A stretch of DNA of 31,755 nt, from contig CAKQKQ010000011.1 of assembly GCA_934249265.1 (NCBI GenBank), positions 1 through 31,755 of the forward strand. The letters are read 5' to 3'. The position numbers and the translations under genes were made by a program. The stretch comes from an uncultured Clostridia bacterium (lineage in GTDB: Bacteria; Bacillota; Clostridia; Christensenellales; Borkfalkiaceae). Positions within the stretch are counted from its first letter, which is position 1. Each line of letters opens with the position of its first letter. Of the stretch, positions 16,331 to 25,448 are shown piece after piece. The notes under the pieces are model-generated. The model was not told where the DNA came from. It worked only from the letters and a program-made list of their open reading frames with translations, and did no database searches.

Positions 16331-19300
16331 TTAAAGATATGTGTCTTCGTGATCCATAAGATCTTTCATAAACGTGTTTTCGGAATTTGCTCTACCCTCA
16401 AACCAACCTTCTTCAAAGAGCGAAGAATCTTGATTTTTAATCAAATCTTCATCCATCCAGATATCGAAGTCGATGTTGTTGTAAACAGCATAACGTGTTT
16501 CTTCCATATCGGTAAATGCGTTTCTGTGAATTTTAGAGAAGATACCGAAAGAAATATAGTTGAATCCGTTACCGAGATAATATACAGAACCTTCCATTAC
16601 TTCAAAACGATAAACGTAATATCTATAAGCGGCAAACTGCGGAATGAGATCGGCATACAAACAACCGTAATTACGCTCGGAGAAGCCTATGCCCATGTGT
16701 CCCGCACCCGTGTAACCACCTGCGGTCGCAACGTACTGCACGTCGTATATCTTTACGGTCATATCGTTATTATTGTTGTCGGGCATAACCTTAGTCTTTG
16801 TGTTATCCACAAGTTTGATTATACCGTAAGCAGTTTCGTATCTGCCTTTTATGTAGTAATACTCGCCCAACTCAGACTCTTCAGTCAACTTTCTCGGATT
16901 ATCCTCGTTACCCTCGGTTTCAGTTTCGGTAAAGCCGAAAATCGCCTTCGTTTTGAACGCATACGGCTCGATATTTTTCATGTTTGCAAGGGGCAACACG
17001 AACTTAATACCGCTATTTTTTATGTTTTCGTTTACGGTAATCGTTTCACCGTTTACAATGCAACCCGCATTTTCAAACGCTCTTGTCTTTACTTCTTCAA
17101 GATTGCCGTCCGAAATGATGAATTTCGTAAGGTTTGACGTGTTGGCGAACGCCCCCGCGCCGATACTTGTCACTTGCGAGCCGACGTAAACTTCAGAAAT
17201 ATAGTTGTTGTCCTTAAATGCATTGTCTGCGATAACGATTTTATACGTCTTTAACGTTTCATCGTCGAATTTAATGCAGATTCTGTATACGCCGCCTAAA
17301 TCGAACGCCGTATCTTTATCGAATCCCGTTACGGTAATCGTTTTGATTTCGTCGTCTTTCGTATAAGTTATACCTGATACATTTTTCGTATAGGTTACTC
17401 TGAGATATAAGTTATGATCCAAAGTTCCGGGGGTGTAAGGCTTGCCGAGTTCGGTAATTTCATAAGAATAACTACCGTCGTTGATACCGATAGCCTCAAG
17501 AATTTCATCCATCGTTAAAGTTCCCGCCGATTTTTTACCCGTTATCGAATAAGTTTTCTTTGTGGAAGAATCTCTCGTATCTTCACCTACGATATGGATA
17601 ATAACCGCTTTATCCCTTTTAATCGTGCCTATGCAAACGACCTTTTCGACCGCAGTGCCGTCATTTTCGGTAAGTTCGGTATAAGGCGTTTTATACTGCG
17701 TAAAGGCATATTCGCTGATTCCCTCGGGCATAGAAGTGACGTTCAAATAAATATATCCGAAATCGTTTGACGTAAGTCCGCTGAACACGGAATAAGAATC
17801 TATCGCCGATTTTTCATCGGGGGCTTGTACCCTTTGCATATCGGTAAGCATAGAACCCGTGTAATACGAAAGTTCATACGTTTCGTTGTTTTCGTCAGAC
17901 GCATAAGAAATTGCCTTAAACGTGGACGGAAGAGAAATATATTTAATGTTTAAACCTTTAAACGCTCCGACAGATACCGCCTCAACTCCTTCCGCAACGG
18001 TAAGAGTTTCGTCGGCAACTTTGTCTTGATAAGTACAAACAAGCGTTTTATAAGTTACGCCGTCGATAGTACGATCTCTGAAAAGTTCGCCGCCCTCGTA
18101 ATAATATTCGCTACCTTCCGCAAATTTGAGGTTGGACGGAACTGTAACGACCGTGTTGACGCTTGCGGGAACATTTATGGTAAACGGGAACGCGCTTACT
18201 CCTCTGTAATAACCGACCATTCCTTCCATATAATCGCCCCACAACGAGTCGATAATGATTTCAAGTCCTTCGGGAAGTTTAAGAGACTTAAGGTTTCTCA
18301 TATTCCAGAACGATTTTTCAAGCACTTTAAGAGTTGCGGGCAATTTTACGCTTTCAAGTTTAGCGCAAGTTTGGAACTGATTTATATATTCAATTCCGTC
18401 CGCAAATGAAGCGTAAACCACTGAATCGCATTGATCAAGTCCTGCAACATACATTCCCGCCGAAATAGAGAAATCGGCAGTAACTACGTTGCAACCCTTT
18501 ACGTCGCCGATAGTTACGTTTTTGGACAAGAAAGAAATTGCGGGGAATCTCTTGATATTCTGCCATTCTTCGGAATTTGAAGATTTATAATTGAAACCTA
18601 CTACCGCATAGTCGTTTGCCGTACCTTCAATTTTTTGATATGCAAGATAAGGCGATTTCCACATAACTTGTATTGCCATATTTTTGGTAATTACAAGCGA
18701 CGCGAAATCAACGACGTCTCCGTTTTCGTCCACATAAGACAAATCTTCTTTATCCATATAATAAGGAACGAAATCTTCATATTGCTTATCGGGGGCTTTC
18801 ATCGTCGAGTTTATTCCGACTTGAACGTTCTTTAAAATTTCATAACCGTTGTCGAACGTAACCGTAGCGCAATAACGAGCGTAAAGGTTGTCCGTATCTT
18901 GTCCTACGTATTTCGTGCCGTATGCGGCGTCGATATACCAACCGTCGAACGTAAGGTCTTTACTTGCCGCGTCCTCCGTGTATTCTGTTGTCTTGCTCGA
19001 AAGATTTTCGAGTTTTATATCGGTAGCGGCTTCGCCGTTGACCGAAATATCGACGTGAATAGGCGCAAAGTACGCATATACCGTAAGATTTTCTTTTACT
19101 TCGGTATCTTTGGTAAACTCTGTACCTTCGTCGAAGGTCGAAGTTGTGTACCAACCGCGGAATTCATAAAATTCCTTTTCCGGATCGGCAGGCATGGTCA
19201 CCTTACCGTTAACTACTTCTACCGTTTGCGTTTTACCTTCTACGTTAAACGTAACCGACAGATCCTTGCTTCCGCACGCAGTAAGCGCGCAGACACTGAC

Positions 19301-19357
19301 AAGAAGCATCACAAGACACAATATAGCACCGATGACGTTCTTTCTGATTTTTGTCAT
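16331..19357 (-). CDS. Lipoprotein with InlB-type repeats and BspA-like leucine-rich repeats
   Basis: The 1008-residue product has a lipoprotein signal with lipobox LTAC (Cys28). Three InlB-type repeats follow at about 33-98, 101-163 and 164-235 (first one: VEVVNGKVTMP, FRGWYTTS, LTVYAYF). Next come BspA/LRR_5-type leucine-rich segments, for example CAKLESVKLPATLKVL and LKSLKLPEGLEII (about 320-380), ADETLTVAEGVEAVSVGAFK, and IADNAFKDNNYISEVYVG with TSIGAGAFANTSNLTKF (about 720-770). These folds mediate protein-protein contact at the cell surface. AGGAGG precedes the ATG. It is the third gene of the metal-box operon, directly after two MacB-type ABC genes. Metal-regulated LRR proteins can capture host hemoproteins, as Shr does; that role is a guess here. 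Confidence 0.85.
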   Translation of the reverse strand: MTKIRKNVIGAILCLVMLLVSVCALTACGSKDLSVTFNVEGKTQTVEVVNGKVTMPADPEKEFYEFRGWYTTSTFDEGTEFTKDTEVKENLTVYAYFAPIHVDISVNGEAATDIKLENLSSKTTEYTEDAASKDLTFDGWYIDAAYGTKYVGQDTDNLYARYCATVTFDNGYEILKNVQVGINSTMKAPDKQYEDFVPYYMDKEDLSYVDENGDVVDFASLVITKNMAIQVMWKSPYLAYQKIEGTANDYAVVGFNYKSSNSEEWQNIKRFPAISFLSKNVTIGDVKGCNVVTADFSISAGMYVAGLDQCDSVVYASFADGIEYINQFQTCAKLESVKLPATLKVLEKSFWNMRNLKSLKLPEGLEIIIDSLWGDYMEGMVGYYRGVSAFPFTINVPASVNTVVTVPSNLKFAEGSEYYYEGGELFRDRTIDGVTYKTLVCTYQDKVADETLTVAEGVEAVSVGAFKGLNIKYISLPSTFKAISYASDENNETYELSYYTGSMLTDMQRVQAPDEKSAIDSYSVFSGLTSNDFGYIYLNVTSMPEGISEYAFTQYKTPYTELTENDGTAVEKVVCIGTIKRDKAVIIHIVGEDTRDSSTKKTYSITGKKSAGTLTMDEILEAIGINDGSYSYEITELGKPYTPGTLDHNLYLRVTYTKNVSGITYTKDDEIKTITVTGFDKDTAFDLGGVYRICIKFDDETLKTYKIVIADNAFKDNNYISEVYVGSQVTSIGAGAFANTSNLTKFIISDGNLEEVKTRAFENAGCIVNGETITVNENIKNSGIKFVLPLANMKNIEPYAFKTKAIFGFTETETEGNEDNPRKLTEESELGEYYYIKGRYETAYGIIKLVDNTKTKVMPDNNNNDMTVKIYDVQYVATAGGYTGAGHMGIGFSERNYGCLYADLIPQFAAYRYYVYRFEVMEGSVYYLGNGFNYISFGIFSKIHRNAFTDMEETRYAVYNNIDFDIWMDEDLIKNQDSSLFEEGWFEGRANSENTFMKDLMDHEDTYL

Positions 19358-19399
19358 AATTTAATGACCTCCTAAAAAAATTTTTAAATTGTATGTCAA

Positions 19400-19413
19400 C
19401 TCGCTTTCGCGAG
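19400..19413 (-). other. Small GNRA-loop hairpin before the LRR gene
   Basis: Read on the minus strand, CTCGC-GAAA-GCGAG forms a stable stem with a GNRA tetraloop, 12 bases after the ABC stop and upstream of the LRR ribosome site. No long T run follows directly, so it may adjust expression of the lipoproteins relative to the transporter. Confidence 0.5.
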
Positions 19414-19425
19414 AAAAACATCTGA

Positions 19426-21690
19426 TTAAATATCGTATCTCGCCAAAATCTCCGACGGAGACTGCGTGAGTACGAACAAATACGGAATAAGCGATATGCA
19501 AGTCATAAGCACCGCGCACACGGCAAAACTTGCCGCCGCAAGCCCTATAAAGCCCGCAAACGTTACGTTCATAATGGCGTATCTTACCGCAACGAGCGCA
19601 ACCGTAACAGCCGAGAATATAAAGAAACTCAAAATGTTGTTAACGACCGCCGTGACGCACTCTTTAAACAAAAGATTACCTTTGTTGACGCCGATAGCAC
19701 GGTAAATTCCGTACTCTTTACTGTTTTTAATACTATCCGACTTCTCGATGAAGAAATATATAATGAGAAGCAACACTATAACGAGAAGATAAATGTAAAG
19801 CCCGCTTGCCGCGTTTTGCTTTTCTTCTTCGTTTTCTTGTTTATACGCCGCGCCGACGTTTACTGCCGTTACGCCCAAATCTCTTAAATCGGATTTAAGC
19901 GAAGCGAGTTGCTCTGCACTTTCCGTCGTTATCTCGAAATAATACTGCGAACCAGTGGACGAAAGCGCGTCGAGGTTTGGCGATATGTAAACGAAAATAT
20001 TGCGAAGAACGCTTTTGTTGACGTAAACTCGAATATCCGTGTCCATTACGTCGCGCGTGACTATAAACTGTTCAACGTAAACCTTACTGCCCGTTATCTG
20101 TATTGCGTAAGGCGTATTTTTCAAACGAGAATTCGTTTTGTTTACTTCAAAATCCGCTTGCGTGGTATCGGTCATCATTTTATAGAGCGAATTTCTGTTG
20201 ATTTCCACTCTTACTTTGTCGTTTGCTATCTCTCCGTCGTACAGCAAAACTTCTGCAGTGAACGACGCCGAACCGTAAGTATCTTTAAAGAAAATCTCTT
20301 CCCAATCGGAAAACCCGATTTTGTTGTACACGCCGAGAAAGTTGACGTAATCTTCTTTGTTTAAATAAATAATCTTATCGTTGCCGCTCGTGATGCCCGT
20401 AATCGGATATTCGCCGTCAAAAGTCATAAGCGCGATCGCCTTATCCGTGTTTAATTCTTTCAAACGGAACTTTCTTTTGAGTTCTTCCGCCATTTTGCGA
20501 GAGACGATTACTTCGCCCTTTTGAGGAAGTCTGCCGTATTCCACGGTAATTTCGTCGCCTTCTTCGATCGCTTTGGGCGTATACTTCACTTCTATTCCCG
20601 AAAGGCTTGCAAGACCGCCGTACGAAAAACTGCCCGTTCGCATTTCCGTATCGAAGAAATCAATGCTTTTATAATGACTTTCGTCCGTTTTTCTGAGTAC
20701 CGAATAAGAGTTAAGATTTGTATAAACGGTGTTCTTTCCGAGCGTTTTATTTTCGGTAACCGCCGAAAGTGCCTCGAACGCCGAGAATGAGAAAAACGTC
20801 ATTACCACGGCGAGTGCGAGAATAAATATCTGCTTGAATACGTTGCCTATAGAGTACGCCTTTTCGCCGCTCGCGTTATTGCGCTTGAATATCGTCTTTA
20901 AGGTAAACAGTCTGCCGTTGCGCTTTGCCGTACTCTTTGTAAAAGTAGTCAAAACGCTGTGAGTTTCGACACCCTCTTTCACGTTGTCGTAGGTGGCGGG
21001 CGCAAGGTCGGTTTCTTCTATTTCGCCGTCTTCTACAAGTTCGCCGTCAACGATTTTAATATGACTGTCGGCGTACTTTTTGATGAGCGAAACCTCGTGC
21101 GTCACGATAACTACGAGTTGCGTTTTAGATATTTCTTTTAATATATCCATAACTTTCATCGTGTTTTCCGCGTCGAGGTTGCCCGTCGGCTCGTCGGCGA
21201 GAATAATGTCGCTGCCTTTTACTATTGCGCGGGCAATTGCGACTCTTTGTTGCTGTCCGCCCGAAAGCGCGTCGCCGAGTTTGTTTTTAAACCTTTGCAT
21301 ATCGACGAGTTTCAACGCCTCTTCAGTGCGGCGGGCGATTTCGTTTTCGTCCTTAAAACCCGCGATAATCATTTGATTTTTGAGGATTTCCGCTATCGTA
21401 TAACCTTTTTCAAGATAATAGTTTTGGAATATAAATCCTATTTTTTCGTTTCTTATTTTATCGGTTTTGCCGCTTGTACATTCGCCGTCGATATAAACCT
21501 TTCCGCTGTCGGCTTTTTCAAGTCCGCCGATGATATTGAGAAGTGTCGTTTTGCCGCTACCCGATTTACCGAAAATGCACACAAGCCCTTTATCGGGAAG
21601 TTCAAACGAAACGCCTTTTAACACCTTGTTTGCATTGCGGGAGTGTCGGTTAAACGTTTTTACTATGTTTTCTACTTTGATTTTAGACAT
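19426..21690 (-). CDS. MacB-type ABC protein, ATPase fused to permease (second of pair)
   Basis: Residues 1 to about 225 are an ABC ATPase: Walker A GKSGSGKTT (41-49), signature LSGGQ (142-146), Walker B LADEPTG with Glu167, and switch His in VTHE. A permease follows with one membrane helix at about 286-305, a roughly 330-residue extracellular part, and three helices in the last 130 residues (FtsX/MacB topology). MacB-type proteins do not normally pass substrate through a channel but transmit ATP-driven motion to extracytoplasmic domains or partner lipoproteins. It starts one base after the stop of the first ABC gene, so a heterodimer is likely. It is followed by surface lipoproteins in the same operon. 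HrtB-like heme efflux or bacteriocin resistance are alternatives. Confidence 0.85.
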   Translation of the reverse strand: MSKIKVENIVKTFNRHSRNANKVLKGVSFELPDKGLVCIFGKSGSGKTTLLNIIGGLEKADSGKVYIDGECTSGKTDKIRNEKIGFIFQNYYLEKGYTIAEILKNQMIIAGFKDENEIARRTEEALKLVDMQRFKNKLGDALSGGQQQRVAIARAIVKGSDIILADEPTGNLDAENTMKVMDILKEISKTQLVVIVTHEVSLIKKYADSHIKIVDGELVEDGEIEETDLAPATYDNVKEGVETHSVLTTFTKSTAKRNGRLFTLKTIFKRNNASGEKAYSIGNVFKQIFILALAVVMTFFSFSAFEALSAVTENKTLGKNTVYTNLNSYSVLRKTDESHYKSIDFFDTEMRTGSFSYGGLASLSGIEVKYTPKAIEEGDEITVEYGRLPQKGEVIVSRKMAEELKRKFRLKELNTDKAIALMTFDGEYPITGITSGNDKIIYLNKEDYVNFLGVYNKIGFSDWEEIFFKDTYGSASFTAEVLLYDGEIANDKVRVEINRNSLYKMMTDTTQADFEVNKTNSRLKNTPYAIQITGSKVYVEQFIVTRDVMDTDIRVYVNKSVLRNIFVYISPNLDALSSTGSQYYFEITTESAEQLASLKSDLRDLGVTAVNVGAAYKQENEEEKQNAASGLYIYLLVIVLLLIIYFFIEKSDSIKNSKEYGIYRAIGVNKGNLLFKECVTAVVNNILSFFIFSAVTVALVAVRYAIMNVTFAGFIGLAAASFAVCAVLMTCISLIPYLFVLTQSPSEILARYDI

Positions 21691-21691
21691 A

Positions 21692-23764
21692 TTAACCTTT
21701 CGACCCCCTTCGGAGTGATTTTCTGATACTCTGTCCGTTTATCACGCGGTTAAAGCCTAATGCGACAAACTCGACAATGAGTAAAAGCATTATTTCTATA
21801 AAGAAGTAATTACCCGCCGAAATAAACGCTATTCCGCCACCGGGGATCACCGCCGCAATTAAACTTACGAGCGGTAAAAATATTATCGTCGGCAAAAATA
21901 TAAGTGCCATTTGAATATAAAGCGAACGCGACGAAATTTTGCTTGAAATGCCGAGCGTTCTGTATACCGCAAAGTCGGTTTGGAAAACCTTTATGCTCCT
22001 ACCGAAAATAACGGAAATAAGCGCGGCAAACAAAAGACAGACAGTAATTAGCGCAATATAGTAAATTACGTTCATCGCGTAAACGTCGCCCGCATTTTGG
22101 ACGTATACTTTACTTGTGGAAAGCATACCCATCATTCCGTCGGGGAATTTTGCAAGAGCGTTTTTAGCCGTTTTGTCGTCGGCATAATACAATACCGACT
22201 GATTTGCGTCGGTTTGTTTGGTTTCAAAAATCGCGGCGTAGTCGTCGGGATTCATTTTGACGATAAGTTTTCCGCTCCTAATTTCGTCTTTTTCTTTATC
22301 GGACGCAACTTCGTAAGATTTATTCGATTTCACCGATAAAACAGCGGAATATTTAGTCGCTTGATAAGTATTTGAGTTTATAAGGTTTATTTTTCCGCTC
22401 TCTAAATTTTCGTCCTTTTCAAAGGCATACACAGTTACGACCGTTTCGCCGAGTTTCATCGTAGTATTTATAGCCTTGATTTTTATTCCGTTTTTTTCTG
22501 CGTCCGCATGGGATAAATAAAGAAAGACAGAACCCGAAGAAAGCGTCGTTTTTACGCTTATACTCTCTATTCCCGCATTTGCTTTTATAAAGGTTTCAAT
22601 AATTGCGTTTTTATCTTTTTCGGCAGATTTCGGCAACACCAAAACCGCTTCGCCTTGCTTTAAGTTGTATTGATAAGGCGCGTATAAACATGTGACGCTA
22701 TAAGCCGAAAGCATACCGCTTTTCTTTGGAATATTTACCGTAAATTCGGAAAAATTTTTATCTAAAAGATAAAAGCCCGCATTTGTTTTTCCCGCCGCCT
22801 CGTCGAGATCGGCGTTTGTAAGGTTGCCCTTTTCGCTTGAAACGATTACTTTTCCGTCAACGCCGACGTTATCGAGCGAATTTGTGACGGGTTTTATAAG
22901 CGAACTGCCGAATACCGACAACACGACAAACAACGTTACCGCGCAAACGAGCAACGCAAAACTCATCATTACCGTGAATTTAGGTCTGCTTTTGTAATTA
23001 AGAACGCCGATATGCAACGTGTCTTTAATATTTTTCTTTTTGCTTTGCTTTACTTCGGGAATTTCGACGTTTTTCGTTTCGGTAGGCTTTTCGATTACTT
23101 TATCTTCTTTTACCGAGCCGTCGAAAACGGTAACTCTTCTCGTTGCGTATTCCTCGAAAAATTCGGGATTGTGCGTAACGACTATGACGAGTTTGTCTTT
23201 GGAAACCTCTTTAAGTAGTTTTGCGATTTCTCTCGAAGATTTAACGTCCAAATTGCCCGTAGGCTCGTCCGCTAAAATAATCGGCGCGTCTTTTGCGAGC
23301 GCGCGGGCTATTACGGTACGCTGTTTTTCACCGCCCGAAAGTTTACTGCCGCGCTGGTTGATTTGTTTTAAAAGCCCTACTTTTTCGATGAGTTCTTTCG
23401 CCTTTTCGCGGCGGACCTTTTTATCGTCGAAACGAAGTAAAGCAAGTTCGACGTTTTCAAGCACGGTAAGGTTTTCTATGATATTGAAATCTTGAAAAAC
23501 GGTGGCGATATACTTTTCGCGGTACTTTTCCCACTCTGCCGCGCCGTAGTGCGACGTTTCTTCGCCGTTTATATACAACTCGCCCTCTTCGTAACTGTCG
23601 TTTGCGCCTATAACGTTTAAAAGCGTAGACTTGCCGCTTCCGCTTTCGCCCTCGATAGTCACAAACTCGTTATAGTCGAAATCGAGATTAATTCCGCGTA
23701 TACCGATAGTCAGAATATCGTTGCTGTCATATATTTTTCCTATATTTTTTAAGTTTAACAGCAA
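21692..23764 (-). CDS. MacB-type ABC protein, ATPase fused to permease (first of pair)
   Basis: This 690-residue protein has an ABC ATPase domain with Walker A GESGSGKST (39-47), signature LSGGE (142-146), Walker B with Asp166-Glu167, and switch His in VTHNPE. A permease part follows, with helix 1 at about 265-287, an extracellular domain of about 280 residues, and three helices near the C-terminus. The start is TTG, nine bases after AAGGAG; no ATG is better placed. It is the first gene of a five-gene operon that goes on to the second ABC protein and three surface proteins. The promoter and leader upstream carry three copies of the TTAG-N6-CTAA operator also found before the DtxR-like gene, so metal or heme control is likely. 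Confidence 0.85.
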   Translation of the reverse strand: MLLNLKNIGKIYDSNDILTIGIRGINLDFDYNEFVTIEGESGSGKSTLLNVIGANDSYEEGELYINGEETSHYGAAEWEKYREKYIATVFQDFNIIENLTVLENVELALLRFDDKKVRREKAKELIEKVGLLKQINQRGSKLSGGEKQRTVIARALAKDAPIILADEPTGNLDVKSSREIAKLLKEVSKDKLVIVVTHNPEFFEEYATRRVTVFDGSVKEDKVIEKPTETKNVEIPEVKQSKKKNIKDTLHIGVLNYKSRPKFTVMMSFALLVCAVTLFVVLSVFGSSLIKPVTNSLDNVGVDGKVIVSSEKGNLTNADLDEAAGKTNAGFYLLDKNFSEFTVNIPKKSGMLSAYSVTCLYAPYQYNLKQGEAVLVLPKSAEKDKNAIIETFIKANAGIESISVKTTLSSGSVFLYLSHADAEKNGIKIKAINTTMKLGETVVTVYAFEKDENLESGKINLINSNTYQATKYSAVLSVKSNKSYEVASDKEKDEIRSGKLIVKMNPDDYAAIFETKQTDANQSVLYYADDKTAKNALAKFPDGMMGMLSTSKVYVQNAGDVYAMNVIYYIALITVCLLFAALISVIFGRSIKVFQTDFAVYRTLGISSKISSRSLYIQMALIFLPTIIFLPLVSLIAAVIPGGGIAFISAGNYFFIEIMLLLIVEFVALGFNRVINGQSIRKSLRRGSKG

Positions 23765-23805
23765 TGTTTTTTGCTCCTTGTTATAATACTTTCTTATGTT
23801 GCTTT

Positions 23806-23829
23806 ATTGGTTAGCCTTGGCTAACCAAT
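23806..23829 (-). promoter_or_regulatory. Metal-box operator, leader of the ABC/NEAT operon
   Basis: An almost perfect palindrome with 11-base arms (ATTGGTTAGCC and its complement) around TT. It has the TTAG-N6-CTAA core and the same central CCTTGG as the operator at 31088-31103. It lies about 40 bases before the TTG start, roughly 125 bases into the transcript. Confidence 0.8.
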
Positions 23830-23935
23830 TGATTTTTTATAACCGGTATTTTTCAACCGGCTTTTATTTTGATATAATTTGATAATCCGAAAAATAGTTT
23901 TCCGTTTGTTTGATTATATTTACAAGTTAGTCCTT

Positions 23936-23951
23936 GCTAACGACATGCATA
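23936..23951 (-). promoter_or_regulatory. Metal-box operator at the transcription start
   Basis: GTTAG-TCCTTG-CTAAC, with the TTAG-N6-CTAA core. It lies just downstream of the -10 at 23961-23966, covering about +3 to +18, where a bound repressor would block initiation. Confidence 0.75.
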
Positions 23952-23960
23952 TTATATCAT

Positions 23961-23989
23961 CGGGTTTTTTGCATGTCAAACAAAGTATA
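23961..23989 (-). promoter_or_regulatory. Promoter of the ABC/LRR/NEAT operon
   Basis: On the minus strand TTGACA (23984-23989), a 17-base spacer and TATAAT (23961-23966), a full consensus sigma-A promoter. It has metal-box operators on both sides. The predicted start near 23954 gives a leader of about 190 bases. Confidence 0.85.
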
Positions 23990-24000
23990 CGGCTTTTGTT

Positions 24001-24022
24001 AAAATTAGCATTGACTAATTTT
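24001..24022 (-). promoter_or_regulatory. Metal-box operator upstream of the -35
   Basis: Eight-base arms AAAATTAG/CTAATTTT around CATTGA. It lies 11 bases upstream of the -35 and overlaps the stop codon (24015-24017) of the ECF ATPase gene, so operator and gene end share bases. Confidence 0.75.
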
Positions 24023-25448
24023 TTACGCATTTACCGATGTCCGCAAAAAACTCGTTAACAAGCCCTTTTTGTCCTATTTTATAGGTTTTTCCGCCTTTTA
24101 TCCACACTGCTTGGTCGCATAACGCCGCCGCGCAACGCTTGTCGTGCGTGACAGTAATCATCGTGTTGTGCGTATTGTCATGGATACTATTCAGCACTTC
24201 AACCATTTCGCACAAACCTTTGTAGTCTTGCCCTACCGTAGGCTCGTCTAAAATAAGCACTTCGGGCTGAGTAGCGACCACCGCCGCAATGGAAACTCTG
24301 CGTTTTTGCCCTTCCGAAAGCGACTGCGGATGACGAGCGTATAAATGCTTTATGCCGAATTTTTCGGCTATTTCGTCGGCGTATTCGTCGGATTTTGCAC
24401 CGAACTTAATCTCTTTTTCCACAGTAGGCATAAACAATTGATAGTCGGGATTTTGATAAACCACGCCCACTTTTTTATACCATTTTTTACTCTGCTTGTT
24501 ATTTTGCCCGAATTTGTCGTCAAGATTTTGCAAAATTACGCCGCGCGTAGGTTTTTCAAGGCGTGAAATAAGTCTTAAAAGGGTCGTTTTGCCGCAACCG
24601 TTTTCACCTAAAAGCACCATGCGCGAACCTTTTAATATATCAAACGTAACGCCCTTTAATATGTCGCGCTCTTTTACCGAAAAAGCAACGTCCGTGAGAG
24701 AAAACACGGGCAAAGTTCCGTCAAACTTTAAGCACGCATCTTTTATTTCGATAGACTGCTCTTTAAGGTAATTTTCTCTGTCTGTTATTTCTTTTACGCT
24801 TTTATTTCCGACGTGGAAAACCTTATCCACAAACGGCAACACCATATCGAGCCTATGCTCGATTACTATTATACAATAACCCGACTTTGCAAGCGTTTTC
24901 AACGTGGACATAAGCATTTCCGCGCCAGCCGTGTCGAGATTTGCAAGCGGTTCGTCGAGTATTACTATCTTCTGCCCCATCGCAAGCGTGGAAGCGGTAA
25001 TAAGCCTTTGTTTTTGCCCGCCCGAAAGTTTGCGGCTTTGCCATGATTTATCCAAATTCATCAACTTGCAAACCGTGTCTATTTGTTTACTTATTTTTTC
25101 GGGAGAAAACGCAAGGTTTTCGCAACCGAAAGCAATTTCGTCCTCTACCGTTTTTTGTATAATCTGCTCGTCGGCGTTTTGTAAAACCACGCCGACTTTG
25201 CGACACACTTCGCCGAGGCGTTTGCCTTTTATATCTTCGCCGTTTATAAGCACTTCGCCGTTTAGTTTTCCGTCGGTGATATTGGGAATAATGCCGCTTA
25301 TGATATACAAAAGCGTGCTTTTACCCTCTCCAGAGTGACCCGAAATAAGGTTTACTTCGCCAAAGTTAAGCGCGATATTTACGTTTTCGAGTATATTAAC
25401 TTTCCCGTCATAGGAAAAATTTACGTTTTTAAGTTGTATCGCGTTCAT
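24015..25448 (-). CDS. ECF transporter ATPase with two fused ABC domains (EcfA/EcfA')
   Basis: Two complete ABC domains are joined in 477 residues. Domain 1 has Walker A GHSGEGKST (37-45), Q90, LSGGQ (141-145) and Asp165-Glu166. Domain 2 has Walker A GENGCGKTT (281-289), Q332, LSEGQ (377-381) and Asp401-Glu402. Most ECF transporters use two separate ATPases; here they are one chain. The protein powers uptake of a micronutrient through the T and S proteins encoded just upstream. The start is the ATG that overlaps the ecfT stop by ATGA; the open frame extends 21 codons further but that part lies inside ecfT. It is the last gene of the metal-box ECF operon. Confidence 0.9.
   Translation of the reverse strand: MNAIQLKNVNFSYDGKVNILENVNIALNFGEVNLISGHSGEGKSTLLYIISGIIPNITDGKLNGEVLINGEDIKGKRLGEVCRKVGVVLQNADEQIIQKTVEDEIAFGCENLAFSPEKISKQIDTVCKLMNLDKSWQSRKLSGGQKQRLITASTLAMGQKIVILDEPLANLDTAGAEMLMSTLKTLAKSGYCIIVIEHRLDMVLPFVDKVFHVGNKSVKEITDRENYLKEQSIEIKDACLKFDGTLPVFSLTDVAFSVKERDILKGVTFDILKGSRMVLLGENGCGKTTLLRLISRLEKPTRGVILQNLDDKFGQNNKQSKKWYKKVGVVYQNPDYQLFMPTVEKEIKFGAKSDEYADEIAEKFGIKHLYARHPQSLSEGQKRRVSIAAVVATQPEVLILDEPTVGQDYKGLCEMVEVLNSIHDNTHNTMITVTHDKRCAAALCDQAVWIKGGKTYKIGQKGLVNEFFADIGKCVKN

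Noticed and set aside
23765..24014. Riboswitch in the 190-base leader of the ABC/NEAT operon
   Set aside because: The leader is explained by operators; apart from a small CCGGT/ACCGG inverted repeat I see no conserved aptamer core or paired terminator/antiterminator.
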